From: an uncultured Chlorobiaceae bacterium | Lineage (GTDB): Bacteria; Bacteroidota; Chlorobiia; Chlorobiales; Chlorobiaceae | Length of the DNA: 36,536 nucleotides | Reading direction: 5' to 3' | NCBI GenBank assembly: GCA_903939765.1 | Contig: CAJAIK010000108.1 | Coordinates: forward strand, 1 to 36,536 | In this document: positions 1 through 10,229 of the stretch, piece after piece | How the letters are laid out: each line of letters starts with the position of its first letter | Numbering within the stretch: the stretch's first letter is position 1 | Translations under genes and position numbers: made by a program | Notes under the pieces: model-generated | The model's database searches: none | Told to the model about the DNA's origin: nothing | Seen by the model: the letters and a program-made list of their open reading frames with translations, nothing else

Positions 1-1
1 A

Positions 2-256
2 CTTCAGTTCAGCAAAGCCATTTTTACCGCTCTTGGTGCAGTGGGCGAGTTGAGTGCAGCAGAGTTTTATTCAGGTGCCGGAGTGACTGCGGCCCATGAT
101 ATCGATGACCGGATTATTTACAACACGACTACAGGGGCGCTTTACTACGATGCTGATGGCTCGGGTCTGGCTTTTACTGCGGTGCAAGTTGCCATAATCG
201 GCACAACACTTCCACATCCTGCATTGGCGTATACCGACATCCATATCATCGCCTGA
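2..256 (+). CDS. C-terminal fragment of an RTX-like calcium-binding exported protein (5' end outside window)
   Basis: The frame is open from base 2 to the TGA at 254-256, so only about 84 C-terminal residues are visible. They include ALGAVGELSAAEF, GAGVTAAHDIDDRIIYN and TTTGALYYDADGSG, ending in TDIHIIA. The DDRIIYN-x-TTGALYYDADG pattern is typical of the C-terminal end of hemolysin-type (RTX, serralysin-like) calcium-binding proteins, which are exported by type I secretion using an uncleaved C-terminal signal. The catalytic or adhesive part lies upstream and cannot be seen, so the substrate and function are unknown. The gene ends before a perfect hairpin (269-308) and a bidirectional terminator (351-392), converging on trigger factor. 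Confidence 0.7.
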   Translation, partial: LQFSKAIFTALGAVGELSAAEFYSGAGVTAAHDIDDRIIYNTTTGALYYDADGSGLAFTAVQVAIIGTTLPHPALAYTDIHIIA

Positions 257-268
257 AATAAGGTGTAT

Positions 269-308
269 CCTGTTACACCTGTATAATGGAGGGTACAGGT
301 GTAACAGG
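269..308. repeat. Perfect 15-bp inverted repeat after the RTX-like gene
   Basis: Bases 269-283 (CCTGTTACACCTGTA) are exactly complementary to 294-308, with a 10-base loop. No T-run follows on either side, so it is not a canonical intrinsic terminator. It begins 13 bases after the stop codon and may act as an mRNA 3'-end stabiliser ahead of the real terminator at 351-392. Confidence 0.6.
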
Positions 309-350
309 GTGTTATCCTGTATTCAGGAAATAAGGCCATACGGGGCAATA

Positions 351-393
351 AAAAAGCAGGAGTCCGGTAAACACATGGAACTCCTGCTTTTTT
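351..393. terminator. Bidirectional rho-independent terminator
   Basis: Stem 351-363 (AAAAAGCAGGAGT) pairs with 380-392 (ACTCCTGCTTTTT). It is flanked by A-rich and T-rich runs, so it reads as a terminator on both strands. It separates the plus-strand RTX-like gene from the minus-strand trigger factor gene. Confidence 0.85.
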
Positions 394-415
394 TCCTTTA
401 TTCCTCTAATAAAAA

Positions 416-1696
416 TCAGCCCTCGTGAGCCGGAAGCGGTTTTTCTTCTTCAGTGATGGTCACCTTTGATTTGATAACCTCATAGATTTTCTCCTTCAGA
501 ATGGTATCCGTGATGTAGTCGCGAAACTCTGCTGAAAGGTAGGTTTTCAGGATCTCTTCGGCATTCATGGATTCGCTTTTTTCGGCCTCTTTATCTGCGT
601 AAGCCTTGATGTCTTCATCCGTCACAGAAAGAGTTGCATCTTCAGCTATTTTCTGGCTGATCAGCAGCCATTGTGCATGTTTTTCGGCATTCGGCTTCAT
701 GGCAAGGCGGAACTGCTCTTCGTCGAAGCCGCGTGGAAAGTTGCCGCCCATCTGGCGTTTGGCATTTTCAACAAGCATCTTCGAGAAAGAGGCGACCATG
801 GAGTTCGGTGCCGGAACCGGATTTTCCTCAATCATCTTCTCGGAGATGGATTCGAGGAGTTCTTCATCAGACTTCAGGATGAAGTGCTGTTCAATCTGGA
901 TTCGAACGTCCGCAGTGAAGTCAGTCACCGATTCAAACCGCTCTCCCGAAATCTCTTTGACCAGTTCGTCGGTCAGTTCAGGCAGTTCAAGCCGTTTGAT
1001 TTCGCTGATGACAACACGGAAACGGGAAGCTGGTTCGGAGCCTTTCGCCTCATTTTCAACGTCAACACTCTCACCGGTTTTTTTCCCTGTCAGTGCTATG
1101 CGGAAAGGATTCTCTTCGGGAAGGTACTCAAGGGTAAAGTGGTGATTTTCGGTTTTCTGATCCTCTTCTGGCTCGCCCGCTTCATCGAGCTTGAACACAT
1201 CACCGATTACGGTATCGGTTGAGAGTGCGGCATCATCAATGCTGACAAGGGTGCCATGCCCTTTGAGAATAAGGTTTATTTCACGATCAACATCTTCGTT
1301 AGTAACGAGATAGCGGTTCTGAGTGAAGGTGTATTCACTGAAATCCTTCACTTCGAATTCAGGATGGATTTCGTAGGAGAGTCGGATTGTCAGCTCATCG
1401 GGCGTAAAGGTGAAGTCGATGATCTGTGCACGGCTTGCCGGTTTGATATTTTCGGCATCGGCGATCTCGCCAAAATATTTGGAAGCCATTTTTTCGGCTA
1501 CGGTAGCCTCAATAGAGGGCCCTGCCAGTTTTTTAATCAAGCTTGCAGGAGCATGTCCCTTCCGGAATCCCTTGATCTGAATGCTTCTCTTTGCCTCTTC
1601 AAGTTCCTGGTTATATTCGACACCGAATTCTTCAGCGGAAAGAATGATTTCCAGCTCCTGATCGGTTTCGCTGACGTTCTTGATATTCTTTTGCAA
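416..1696 (-). CDS. tig: Trigger factor (ribosome-associated chaperone and peptidyl-prolyl isomerase)
   Basis: The 426-residue product has the length and organisation of bacterial trigger factor. An N-terminal ribosome-docking domain carries the signature loop GFRKGHAP near residues 43-50, which contacts ribosomal protein L23. A central FKBP-like prolyl isomerase domain follows, from about residue 150, and a long acidic helical C-terminal chaperone domain runs to LPAHEG. It is a cytosolic chaperone for nascent chains. It lies downstream of an M16 peptidase gene on the same strand with a 90-bp gap, and ends at the shared bidirectional terminator. The ATG at 1696 gives the expected start ([17 protein letters not shown]). 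The identification rests on the signature loop and overall length. Confidence 0.95.
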   Translation of the reverse strand: MQKNIKNVSETDQELEIILSAEEFGVEYNQELEEAKRSIQIKGFRKGHAPASLIKKLAGPSIEATVAEKMASKYFGEIADAENIKPASRAQIIDFTFTPDELTIRLSYEIHPEFEVKDFSEYTFTQNRYLVTNEDVDREINLILKGHGTLVSIDDAALSTDTVIGDVFKLDEAGEPEEDQKTENHHFTLEYLPEENPFRIALTGKKTGESVDVENEAKGSEPASRFRVVISEIKRLELPELTDELVKEISGERFESVTDFTADVRIQIEQHFILKSDEELLESISEKMIEENPVPAPNSMVASFSKMLVENAKRQMGGNFPRGFDEEQFRLAMKPNAEKHAQWLLISQKIAEDATLSVTDEDIKAYADKEAEKSESMNAEEILKTYLSAEFRDYITDTILKEKIYEVIKSKVTITEEEKPLPAHEG

Positions 1697-1786
1697 GGCT
1701 CTCTTTGGTTAATTGGTAATGGTGAAAAATTAAAAGTCCAGAAGATACGAATTAATCTGCTGTTTTAAAACAGCACGTCGCCATCC

Positions 1787-3067
1787 TCACCTTCCCGGTT
1801 TATAAACCAGTGTTGAGTAGGGTGCATCATGCAGCATCCGCATGGCAGCTTCGGCAATATCGCTTGTAGTAACCGCCTCCAGAGCCGCAGTTTTCTCTTC
1901 TGGCTCAATAACGCGTCCGAAATAGGAGAGGTCTGAGGCAGTTTGCGACATTCTGCGCGTCATTTTCTCCAGCCCCATGATATGCGACCCGAGCAGTTTT
2001 GTTTTTGCTGCCATCACCTCTTCCGGATCGGGATTTTTCAGTGCATCGCTTTTGAGCAGTTTCTCGATCAGTTCAAGGGTGATCTTTGTTTTGTTGCTGT
2101 CGGTGCCTGCATAGATGTTCATCGCCGTCACATCATCGAAAAAGGTGATTGATGAATAGACGTTGTAGGCCAGTCCCCGTTTTTCACGAAGTTCCAGATT
2201 GAGCAGCGAGCTCATGCCGTTGCCGAGCATGGAGTTGAGCACCATGAAACTGTAAAAGAGCGGATCATGCCGTGCTATGGCTGTACCGAGGACGATCTGC
2301 GCCTGGCAGACCCGTTTTTTCAGCGTAAGGGTAAAGGGGGTGTAATCCTCAGCAAGAAAGGGCTGGCGGAGATACTCGCTTCCGGCGGGCTCCCTGAGCT
2401 TGCCAAGAAATCGGTCGGCAAGCTGCATGATTTCGTCGTGCTGCACCATGCCGGTCGCCGTAACAACCATTTTTTGCGGAATATAGTGCTGCCGCATAAA
2501 GTTGTTCAGGTTCTTGACCGTGAAGGCCTCAACGCTTTTTTCTGTACCAAGGATTGGTGTGCCGAGAGGGTGGCGGGGGAACGAGCGCAGGTCGAACTCC
2601 TCAAAAATAAGCTCTTCAGGGGTATCGTTGACACTGCTGATCTCTTCGATGACCACCTCTTTCTCTTTTTCGATCTCTTCGGGAGGGAAAACCGGGTCGC
2701 AGACAAGATCGGAGAGAAGGTCAAAAGAGGGTTCAAGATGTTCCGGCAAGCAGCGCAGGTAGATGCAGGTCTGTTCCTTTGTGGTGTAGGCATCAAGGTA
2801 ACCGCCGTGTTTTTCAATGTTTCTGGCGATGTCGATGTAGGTGCGCCGCCCTGTGCCCTTAAAGATGGCGTGCTCAATAAAATGTGCCAGTCCCGGAGAC
2901 TCTTTGGGGTCATCTCGTGAACCGGCATCGACTTGTATGCCGAGTGTAACGCTTTTTACCGACGCGACCGAATCGGTGATAATCCTTAACCCACTGGCCA
3001 AAACACCCTGCAGGAGTGAAGAGCCTGAAAAAGTAGATGATTGACTGTGGGAACTTTCTTTCGCCAT
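1787..3067 (-). CDS. M16-family zinc metallopeptidase (processing-peptidase-like)
   Basis: The 426-residue protein carries the inverted zinc motif HFIEH (H62, E65, H66) in GLAHFIEHAIFKGTG. A downstream glutamate-rich helix (EKEKEVVIEEISSVNDTPEE) supplies the third zinc ligand. This is the hallmark of M16B peptidases related to mitochondrial processing peptidase. A C-terminal inactive half-domain (TLKKRVCQAQIVLGTAIARHDP, REKRGLAYNVYSS) completes the usual two-domain clamp. Proteins of this length without a signal peptide are normally cytosolic and degrade or process short peptides. Chlorobi and Bacteroidetes commonly carry one. No physiological substrate can be inferred. It is divergent from the methyltransferase gene at 3284 and lies upstream of tig. 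Confidence 0.92.
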   Translation of the reverse strand: MAKESSHSQSSTFSGSSLLQGVLASGLRIITDSVASVKSVTLGIQVDAGSRDDPKESPGLAHFIEHAIFKGTGRRTYIDIARNIEKHGGYLDAYTTKEQTCIYLRCLPEHLEPSFDLLSDLVCDPVFPPEEIEKEKEVVIEEISSVNDTPEELIFEEFDLRSFPRHPLGTPILGTEKSVEAFTVKNLNNFMRQHYIPQKMVVTATGMVQHDEIMQLADRFLGKLREPAGSEYLRQPFLAEDYTPFTLTLKKRVCQAQIVLGTAIARHDPLFYSFMVLNSMLGNGMSSLLNLELREKRGLAYNVYSSITFFDDVTAMNIYAGTDSNKTKITLELIEKLLKSDALKNPDPEEVMAAKTKLLGSHIMGLEKMTRRMSQTASDLSYFGRVIEPEEKTAALEAVTTSDIAEAAMRMLHDAPYSTLVYKPGR

Positions 3068-3186
3068 TACTTGAATAATTTACTGATAAGCTGGTTTTCC
3101 AAAAATCGCGGCACATTGCAGCGAACACGAAGATAAGGAAAGTATAAGGGTTTTGACGGGGGAATATTTTTTTGCCGCCAACAGCA

Positions 3187-3217
3187 AAAGCCGGGCAGTT
3201 CCTTCGTATCCGGCTTT
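3187..3217. repeat. Short hairpin in the divergent M16 / methyltransferase intergenic region
   Basis: AAAGCCGG (3187-3194) pairs perfectly with CCGGCTTT (3210-3217) across a 15-base loop. It sits in the 216-bp spacer between two divergent genes. No T-run follows, so its role is unknown; it could be an operator or leader hairpin. Confidence 0.35.
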
Positions 3218-3283
3218 AACGTTATGAAAGAAGAGCATCAGGTTGTAAATTGAAAGTTCAATGACAAATTTCCGGATATACTG

Positions 3284-5185
3284 ATGAATCCAGCCATCGC
3301 CCCTTCTCCTTCTCAACAGGGAGTGACGAAACCACTGCTGAAATGGGCTGGTGGCAAGACTCAGCTTTTAAGCGAAATTGTCCCCAAAATTCCGGCACAC
3401 TATTCCCGTTACATTGAACCCTTTTTTGGTGGCGGTGCAGTTTTTTTTTCTCTCCGTCCTGAGGCTGGTATCATTGCAGACAATAACCCTGAGCTTATCA
3501 ACCTCTACAGAAGTGTCGCCGATGATGTTGACGGAGTCATAACACAACTTCGCCTCTATGAAAATACGGAAGAGTCTTTTTATGCCGTCAGAGCACTCGA
3601 CTGGAACAAGCTTTCTTTCAGTGAGGCAGCAGCACGCACCATATTTTTAAACAGGACCTGTTACAACGGTCTTTACCGGGTCAATAAATCTGGGCAATTC
3701 AATGTTCCTTATGGTCGGTACAAGAATCCCAGGATTATTGATGAATCCGCTCTTCTGTCGGCATCTGCACTCCTGAAAACTGCCACGATCATTTGCGGCG
3801 ATTATAAGAGTGTTTTAAGAGAAAATGCCCGAAGAGGAGACTTTGTTTTTCTTGATCCTCCCTATTTGCCAATCTCTGATTATTCCGATTTCAAGCGCTA
3901 CACCAAAGAACAGTTTTATGAAGAAGATCACGTTGAACTGGCTGATGAGGTGAAACGCCTGCATGAGTTGGGTTGCCATGTTATTCTTACAAACTCAAAT
4001 CATCCGATGGTGCATGAGCAGTACCAGCTCTTTCCCATCGAAGTGGTGCAGACAAAACGGTATATTTCATGTAATGGTAAAGGGCGCACTGGTGAGGATA
4101 TTATTGTTACTGTACCACCAAAGCCCAGTTTCAATTTACACGTGCTGTTGCCGCCTCTCCCTCAACAGGTCAAGCTCTATCCATCGACTCGGTACATGGG
4201 TTCAAAAAACAAGTTGCTCACTGAAATATGGGCAGTTGCTTCACAATTCAAGTTTGAAACTGCTATTGACTTGTTTTCCGGATCAGGAGTGGTGGGATAT
4301 ATGTTCAAATCTCAGGGTAAAACTGTTGTAAGTAACGACTACATGGCGATGTCGTCTACGTTTGCCAAAGCAATGATTGAAAATAACGATGTTACGCTAC
4401 TTCAACGTGAAGCCTTGGCGTTACTTGAGCCAACAAAATCGAATGATCAATTTGTCCAAACTCAATTTCAGGGTCTCTATTACAGTGATGACGATAACTG
4501 TTTGATTGATATCATTCGTGCAAACATCAAAGCAGTGAAAAACCCTTATAAAAGGGCTATTGCCATGGCCGCATTGATTCGGGCTTGTCTGAAAAAACGG
4601 CCACGAGGTATCTTTACCTATGTTGGTCATCGATATGATGATGGGCGTAAAGATCTTCTTATGTCGTTTCAGGATCAATTTCTTGACGCTGTTGACAGTG
4701 TTAGTGCTGCGGTGTTTGACAATGGCAGGCTGAACAAGGCACGCAATGGCGACGCAATGACGCTTCAGAGCCAGGAATCAGGTTTAGTCTATATTGATCC
4801 ACCCTACTATTCGCCGTTGTCTGACAATGAATATGTGCGGCGTTATCATTTTGTTGAAGGTTTGGCTCGTGACTGGCAAGGTGTTGAAATTCAGAACCAT
4901 ACTGTCACCAAGAAATTCAAGTCATATCCAACACCATTTTCTTCACGCAACGGAGCCGCAGAAGCATTCGACTTGCTTTTTAAGCGCTTTCGTGACAGTG
5001 TGGTTCTTGTATCTTATTCATCCAACAGCCTGCCTTCCGCAGATGAAATGGTTGCGATTCTTGCAAAACATAAGCCACATGTCGAGGTTGTGCCTGTCAA
5101 TTACAAGTACTCTTTTGGTAATCAAGGGCACAAAGTAGGCAACAACAAGAACGACGTTCAGGAGTATCTTTTTGTTGGATATTGA
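3284..5185 (+). CDS. Fused double N6-adenine DNA methyltransferase (type II R-M modification subunit)
   Basis: The 633-residue protein contains two complete D12-class (Dam-like) adenine methyltransferase domains in tandem. Domain 1 (about 15-285) has WAGGK (21-25) and EPFFGGGAVFF for SAM binding and the catalytic DPPY at 191-194. Domain 2 (about 300-633) has RYMGSKNKLL, DLFSGSGVVG and a second DPPY at 505-508. Fusing two adenine methylases is a known solution for asymmetric type IIS sites, where each strand needs its own enzyme (M.FokI is the classic case). The endonuclease gene follows 46 bp downstream on the same strand. By family knowledge the site is probably a short asymmetric sequence of the GGATC/GAGTC kind, but the target cannot be read from sequence. 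The ATG at 3284 begins just before the first conserved motif. Confidence 0.92.
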   Translation: MNPAIAPSPSQQGVTKPLLKWAGGKTQLLSEIVPKIPAHYSRYIEPFFGGGAVFFSLRPEAGIIADNNPELINLYRSVADDVDGVITQLRLYENTEESFYAVRALDWNKLSFSEAAARTIFLNRTCYNGLYRVNKSGQFNVPYGRYKNPRIIDESALLSASALLKTATIICGDYKSVLRENARRGDFVFLDPPYLPISDYSDFKRYTKEQFYEEDHVELADEVKRLHELGCHVILTNSNHPMVHEQYQLFPIEVVQTKRYISCNGKGRTGEDIIVTVPPKPSFNLHVLLPPLPQQVKLYPSTRYMGSKNKLLTEIWAVASQFKFETAIDLFSGSGVVGYMFKSQGKTVVSNDYMAMSSTFAKAMIENNDVTLLQREALALLEPTKSNDQFVQTQFQGLYYSDDDNCLIDIIRANIKAVKNPYKRAIAMAALIRACLKKRPRGIFTYVGHRYDDGRKDLLMSFQDQFLDAVDSVSAAVFDNGRLNKARNGDAMTLQSQESGLVYIDPPYYSPLSDNEYVRRYHFVEGLARDWQGVEIQNHTVTKKFKSYPTPFSSRNGAAEAFDLLFKRFRDSVVLVSYSSNSLPSADEMVAILAKHKPHVEVVPVNYKYSFGNQGHKVGNNKNDVQEYLFVGY

Positions 5186-5231
5186 ATAAGAGTGTTCATT
5201 TTTTGACAACCTGTTCAAAAGAGAATCTTGC

Positions 5232-6947
5232 ATGAGGCCATGGCATTTGGGAAATACCACGGTACGCAGTCCCTTCCGGTTGCGTGATGGTCTGGTAGCG
5301 TTATCTACATCCTCATTGCAAGGCAACTTGCGGGGGCGGGAGCAGGAAATTGCTTTGCGTAATTTGTTGGGTGAGCATGGCATCGTTAAACTTGGTTCTG
5401 ATGATACCTTTAGCGTAGGGCGCAAGTGGCGTTCAGCACTCAATAAGCTTGGTTTTCTTTACCCTGAAGTGTCGTCAGCTTCTGGCATTACGCAAAGCGA
5501 ACTTGGCCCGGTCGATATGGTTACACCAAATGGCTGGCGCCTGATTCGTGCCGATACCGTACCAGCCATGCAGGAGTGCTTTTTGCGTGCAATTGCCGCC
5601 TGTTACATCCCATCCCCACTGGAAAAGGAGTACACGTTTTCAATTTTTTCGCCTCTTCGGCACACGCTGGCCATTATGCTCGAACTGGAAAGGCAAACGG
5701 GCGAAAGTCGTCTCAATTTTATTGAAATGGCACTTGTTGTTCAACTGACAAGTAGCGAGAATCCCATAGATACCGTTGTTTCCGGTGTATTGGCATTACG
5801 GGTAAACCGACTTGCGGCAGCCAATAAACGGCAGTTTGACCGGCAAGCACGAGAGACCGCAGCAGAATTGCACAAGTATGAGGTGTCAACCTTCAACGAC
5901 TATGCCGACACAAACCTGCGTTATCTCAAAGCCACCGGACTTGTGCAAAGTAAAGGGCGAGGAATCTCTCTGGTTCCGGAGAAACATCTGTTTGTTGAAA
6001 CATTGGTACAGGATACCACAATCCCCTATTCTGTAAACGATTATTTTGTAACCTTGTGCAATGGAGCTGCGTTACCAACTGATCATCAGGACTCAGCGTT
6101 GATTGTTCTCAATGACCTGTTACAACAGTTGCAACGGCGTGGTATTCCATTTTGTACAGAGGGTAAGCCGACAGATACCCCGGCTGATATCGCTATCATT
6201 CGTTTTCAGATTGAATCTCTGTTATCGGAACGTAACGAAGAAGAGTATGCAATGCGGCAAAGTATGGAATGGGAAGAAATTGCTGCATACATGGAACTGA
6301 TCATCAACCGCCGGAACAAGAAAACCCTTGCGAATGGAGAGGAGATTGTGGTGCCACTATCAGAAGCACCTGCATATTTTGAATGGATTCTTTGGAGGGC
6401 GTTTTTGGCCATCAACGGCCTGAACAACAAACCGTATGAGGCAAGGCGTTTTAAAATTGATCAGGATTTTTTGCCTGTTGGCACGGCTCCAGGTGGCGGC
6501 CCGGATTTGATTTTTGAATTCAGTGATTTTGTTATCGTTGTGGAGGTTACGTTGACAGGCTCTTCACGGCAGGAATCAGTCGAGGGTGAATCTGTACGCC
6601 GCCATGTGGCAGATCTTGTTCTTTGTTATCATGAGCAGTCCGGCAAGCCGGTTTATGGATTATTTATTGCAAACCGTATAGACTCAAATACGGCTGAGAC
6701 CTTTCGTATTGGGATCTGGTTTACACGCTCGGATGACAAGATGCGGTTAGATATTATTCCCTTTACACTTGCTCAATTCAAAGAGCTCTTTGAAGCCTTG
6801 TTTACAATGAATCGTGTTGATGTTCGCTTGATTCGTGAGTTGCTCGACCATTGCGGCGCATTGCGTCCGCACCATGAAGCCCCGGCATGGAAGCGCGAGA
6901 TAGGACGGTGCATCAGCCACCAGATTGCGACCTGGAGCCCAGAATAA
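5232..6947 (+). CDS. AlwI/MlyI-family type IIS restriction endonuclease
   Basis: The 571-residue product starts RPWHLGNTTVRSPFRLRDGL and continues LQGNLRGREQE, the N-terminal signature of the AlwI / MlyI / PleI / N.BstNBI family. The C-terminal PD-(D/E)xK nuclease region contains GGGPDLIFEF (PD at 424-425) followed by FVIVVEVTLTGSSRQ (E438) and EGESVRRHVADL, which matches the conserved active-site block of that family. Members cut a few bases to one side of a five-base asymmetric site; some are natural nickases because dimerisation is impaired. Whether this one makes double-strand cuts or nicks cannot be decided here. The double methyltransferase immediately upstream, protecting both strands, argues for an intact R-M pair. 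Confidence 0.9.
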   Translation: MRPWHLGNTTVRSPFRLRDGLVALSTSSLQGNLRGREQEIALRNLLGEHGIVKLGSDDTFSVGRKWRSALNKLGFLYPEVSSASGITQSELGPVDMVTPNGWRLIRADTVPAMQECFLRAIAACYIPSPLEKEYTFSIFSPLRHTLAIMLELERQTGESRLNFIEMALVVQLTSSENPIDTVVSGVLALRVNRLAAANKRQFDRQARETAAELHKYEVSTFNDYADTNLRYLKATGLVQSKGRGISLVPEKHLFVETLVQDTTIPYSVNDYFVTLCNGAALPTDHQDSALIVLNDLLQQLQRRGIPFCTEGKPTDTPADIAIIRFQIESLLSERNEEEYAMRQSMEWEEIAAYMELIINRRNKKTLANGEEIVVPLSEAPAYFEWILWRAFLAINGLNNKPYEARRFKIDQDFLPVGTAPGGGPDLIFEFSDFVIVVEVTLTGSSRQESVEGESVRRHVADLVLCYHEQSGKPVYGLFIANRIDSNTAETFRIGIWFTRSDDKMRLDIIPFTLAQFKELFEALFTMNRVDVRLIRELLDHCGALRPHHEAPAWKREIGRCISHQIATWSPE

Positions 6948-7088
6948 ATGTCACCGTTCTTCATCACTTCTTTAGGATTACGAAAATAGAGGAACACAAT
7001 AGCCGTGAAATTCTTATTTTCGGAAACAGTGACGCTTTCGCTGTCGCCGATACTTTACGGTCAGATTTCTTTTTTATTTCAGCGTTTC

Positions 7089-8078
7089 ATGCTTAACTCG
7101 TCAATAGTTATAACCGGGGCTACCGGATATATTGGTTCGCAGGTTGTTCTTGCACTGCTTTCACGGCTCTCCGGAGGGAGTCGCCTCAGGGTGATTGCCC
7201 GGAACAGTTCGGACTGCTCTTTTCTCGAAGGGTTGCCGGTTGATATTGTCCGTGCCGACATTATGGACTCTCTTGCTCTTCATGAGGCCTTCAGGGGAGC
7301 TGATACGGTTTTTCATTGTGCAGGGTTTATCTCCTATGCAAGGAGTTCCCGCAGTGCGCTCTATGAAGCCAATGTTGTCGGTACACGCAATGTGGTCAAT
7401 GCCTGCATTTATAATAATGTCCGCCGGCTTGTCATGACCAGCTCCATAGCGGCTGTCGGGGCCTCGGAGGATGGTTCGCCAGCCAGCGAGGCAAATACTT
7501 TTCAGGAGTGGCAGCGCAGAAACGGCTATATGGAGGCCAAGCATCTGGCTGAACTTGAGGGGCTGCGCGGCGTGGCCGAGGGGCTCGAAGTGGTCATGGT
7601 CAATCCCGGTGTCGTCATTGGCATAGACCGCCGGAACCCCGCTTCGCTCAGCTCTTCGAACGACGTGCTGCGGCTCATCTATCAGGGAAAATTACCGATC
7701 TTTCCTTCCGGATCGACCGGTTTTGTCGATGTTCGTGATGTGGCTGATGCCCACATTGCTGCATGGGAAACGGGGCGCTCAGGGGAGCGCTATCTGGTTG
7801 TTGGCAGCAATCTGAGCTTCAGGGAACTTTTTGACGCTCTTCGCCCTCTTGCTGGCAGCAGCATGGGGCGGGCGTTTATGGTGCCCGGGGTTGTCGGCCT
7901 GTTTGCCGGTTTTTGCGGCGAGATATGGTCGATGCTTTCAAGCCATCCCTCCTTTATCAGTCTGGAGAGCATCCGTATTGCCTCAAGGCCTCTTGCTTTC
8001 AGCAACATCAGGTCACGTCAGGAGCTGGGCCTCTCGTACCGGGAACTCTCTGAAACGCTCAAGACTCTTGTAAGCTGA
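7089..8078 (+). CDS. NAD(P)-dependent epimerase/dehydratase (extended SDR, dihydroflavonol-reductase-like)
   Basis: The start at 7089 gives a 329-residue protein beginning [20 protein letters not shown], so the Rossmann TGxxGxxG motif sits directly at the N-terminus as expected. A GTG at 7005 would add 28 residues of no family resemblance. The active-site tyrosine and lysine are visible in [11 protein letters not shown] (YxxxK), with [12 protein letters not shown] and MTSSIAAVG upstream of them. The family (3-beta-HSD / dihydroflavonol 4-reductase-like SDRs) acts on sugar nucleotides, sterols or flavonoid-like substrates; the substrate here is unknown. It sits 37 bp upstream of recA on the same strand and may be co-transcribed. 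Confidence 0.88.
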   Translation: MLNSSIVITGATGYIGSQVVLALLSRLSGGSRLRVIARNSSDCSFLEGLPVDIVRADIMDSLALHEAFRGADTVFHCAGFISYARSSRSALYEANVVGTRNVVNACIYNNVRRLVMTSSIAAVGASEDGSPASEANTFQEWQRRNGYMEAKHLAELEGLRGVAEGLEVVMVNPGVVIGIDRRNPASLSSSNDVLRLIYQGKLPIFPSGSTGFVDVRDVADAHIAAWETGRSGERYLVVGSNLSFRELFDALRPLAGSSMGRAFMVPGVVGLFAGFCGEIWSMLSSHPSFISLESIRIASRPLAFSNIRSRQELGLSYRELSETLKTLVS

Positions 8079-8115
8079 AGAGCATTCTTCCTTCAATTTT
8101 TTTACATGCACAACA

Positions 8116-9168
8116 ATGGATAATCCGAAAATTGAAAAAAAAGCCGTTACGGTTGATCCGGCAAAACTCAAGCAACTGAACCTTGCGGTCGAAGCCCTTG
8201 AAAAACAGTTTGGCAAGGGGGCGATCATGCGCCTCGGTGATGATTCGGCCGGAATGACGGTACAGTCGATTTCAACCGGCTCTATGACTCTCGATTTTGC
8301 CCTTGGCGTTGGTGGTTTGCCCCGTGGCCGTGTTACCGAAATTTATGGACCGGAATCCTCCGGAAAAACAACCCTTGCCCTCCATGTTATTGCCGAGGCG
8401 CAGAAAGAGGGTGGAATTGCGGCTATCGTCGATGCTGAACACGCCTTCGACCCCTCCTACGCCCGGAAGCTCGGGGTTGATATCAATGCGCTGCTTATCA
8501 GCCAGCCGGAATCGGGTGAGCAGGCGCTTTCCATTGTGGAGACGCTGGTGAGGAGCAACGCCATTGATGTGGTGGTGGTCGATTCTGTCGCGGCTCTTGT
8601 CCCCCAGGCAGAGCTTGAAGGCGAGATGGGCGACAGTGTGATGGGTCTTCAGGCGCGGCTTATGAGCCAGGCGCTGCGCAAGCTTACCGGCGCCATATCA
8701 AAATCGAGCTGTGTCTGTATTTTCATCAACCAGCTCCGCGATAAAATCGGTGTCGTTTATGGCAATCCTGAAACAACGACCGGTGGCAAGGCGCTGAAAT
8801 TTTATTCGTCAGTGCGTCTCGATATTCGTAAAATTGCCCAGATCAAGGATGGCGAAGAGATTACAGGCAACCGTACGAGGGTGAAGGTGGTCAAAAACAA
8901 GGTTGCTCCTCCTTTCCGCACGGCTGAGTTCGATATCCTTTATGGAGAGGGCATTTCGGCCATGGGTGAGCTGATTGACCTGGCCGTTGAGTTTGGTGTT
9001 GTCAAAAAGGCCGGTTCATGGTTCAGTTATGGCACCGACAAGCTTGGCCAGGGACGTGAAACCGTCAAGAAAGCGTTGCGTGAAGATGCGGCTCTCTACA
9101 GCAAGATTCATGCGCAGGTCAAGGCGCTGATGAGCGGGCCTGCAGAGGTTGTGAACGGGCAGGTATGA
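8116..9168 (+). CDS. recA: RecA recombinase
   Basis: The 350-residue protein is a full-length RecA. It has the Walker A motif GPESSGKTT, the AEHAFD block, [11 protein letters not shown] (Walker B region) and the L2 loop region [30 protein letters not shown]. It polymerises on single-stranded DNA, catalyses strand exchange and promotes self-cleavage of LexA-type repressors. Its stop codon overlaps the dusB start by four bases (ATGA), so the two genes are translationally coupled. Preceded by an epimerase gene and followed by dusB and asd. No clear SOS box was recognised in the short upstream gap. Confidence 0.98.
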   Translation: MDNPKIEKKAVTVDPAKLKQLNLAVEALEKQFGKGAIMRLGDDSAGMTVQSISTGSMTLDFALGVGGLPRGRVTEIYGPESSGKTTLALHVIAEAQKEGGIAAIVDAEHAFDPSYARKLGVDINALLISQPESGEQALSIVETLVRSNAIDVVVVDSVAALVPQAELEGEMGDSVMGLQARLMSQALRKLTGAISKSSCVCIFINQLRDKIGVVYGNPETTTGGKALKFYSSVRLDIRKIAQIKDGEEITGNRTRVKVVKNKVAPPFRTAEFDILYGEGISAMGELIDLAVEFGVVKKAGSWFSYGTDKLGQGRETVKKALREDAALYSKIHAQVKALMSGPAEVVNGQV

Positions 9169-10226
9169 AGATAGGAGCAATTGAGATTGACCGGCCGGTT
9201 ATTCTTGCGCCGATGGAGGATGTGACCGACCGGGCATTCCGGCAACTCTGCAAGCGGCACGGTGCGGATATTGTCTATACCGAGTTTATCAGTGCTGAAG
9301 CGCTGCGCAGGGGAGTTGAGAAGTCACTCCGCAAGTTGAAGGTTGATGAGGTGGAGCGCCCCTTTGCCATACAGATTTTTGGCAGCAGTGTTGAGTCGAT
9401 GGTTGAGGCCGCCGTTATTGCTGAAGAGTATGGCCCCGACTATCTCGATATCAATTTCGGCTGCCCGACCAAGAAGGTTGCCGGTAAAGGGGCTGGTGCT
9501 GCGCTGCTCAGGGAGCCGGAGAAGATGGCCGCTATTTCCGAGGCGGTTGTTAAAGCGGTCTCCATTCCGGTGACGGCCAAAACAAGGATTGGATGGGATC
9601 TTGAGTCGATTAACATTCTCGATATTTTGCCCCGGCTTGAAGATGCCGGTATTCAGGCTCTTGCGCTGCATGGCCGTACGCGCAGCCAGATGTACAAGGG
9701 GCGGGCGGACTGGAACTGGATTCGTCAGGTCAAAGAGCAGGCGCGGATACCGGTTATTGCCAATGGCGATATCTGGTCACCCGAAGATGCTCTTGCCATG
9801 TTTGCTGAAACAGGGGCGGATGGCGTGATGATTGGCCGGGGCTCCATAGGCAACCCTTTTATTTTTGAGGCGGCAAAAGAGTTGCTGAAAACCGGCAAGC
9901 CGATTGCTCCGCCCGATTTTCGTGCACGGATTGAGGTTGCCATTGAGCACTTGAAGCTCTCCGTGCAGTTCAAGGGCGAAAAGTACGGGGTGCTTGAGAT
10001 GCGCCGCCACTATGCCACCTATCTGAAAGCGCTGCCGATGGTGTCGCGCGCACGCAACAAGCTGGTGCGCGAGGATGGGTGGGAGCAGGTTATTGCTATT
10101 CTTCTTGACTATCGCGAGGAGTGTGAAGGATATGCAAGGGATGGGAAGATTCTTGAGGGAACGGAGTGCCTCAATGACCATTCCGACAGATTGTCGTTAA
10201 ATTATCAAGCCAATAATATAGAATAA
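9165..10226 (+). CDS. dusB: tRNA-dihydrouridine synthase (DusB family)
   Basis: The 353-residue FMN enzyme reduces uridine to dihydrouridine in the tRNA D-loop. The TIM-barrel signatures are present: the start [15 protein letters not shown], the catalytic cysteine segment [20 protein letters not shown], the TAKTRIGWD block, the [17 protein letters not shown] strand and [22 protein letters not shown] binds the FMN phosphate. The start overlaps recA by four bases and the stop lies 3 bp before asd. DusB is the most common single Dus in bacteria; the assignment to B rather than A or C rests on overall resemblance. Confidence 0.93.
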   Translation: MKIGAIEIDRPVILAPMEDVTDRAFRQLCKRHGADIVYTEFISAEALRRGVEKSLRKLKVDEVERPFAIQIFGSSVESMVEAAVIAEEYGPDYLDINFGCPTKKVAGKGAGAALLREPEKMAAISEAVVKAVSIPVTAKTRIGWDLESINILDILPRLEDAGIQALALHGRTRSQMYKGRADWNWIRQVKEQARIPVIANGDIWSPEDALAMFAETGADGVMIGRGSIGNPFIFEAAKELLKTGKPIAPPDFRARIEVAIEHLKLSVQFKGEKYGVLEMRRHYATYLKALPMVSRARNKLVREDGWEQVIAILLDYREECEGYARDGKILEGTECLNDHSDRLSLNYQANNIE

Positions 10227-10229
10227 GTT

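Noticed and set aside
606-1222. Overlapping plus-strand frames opposite trigger factor
   Set aside because: They are antisense to a complete tig gene and have compositionally biased products (serine/arginine-rich or phenylalanine-rich) typical of shadow frames.
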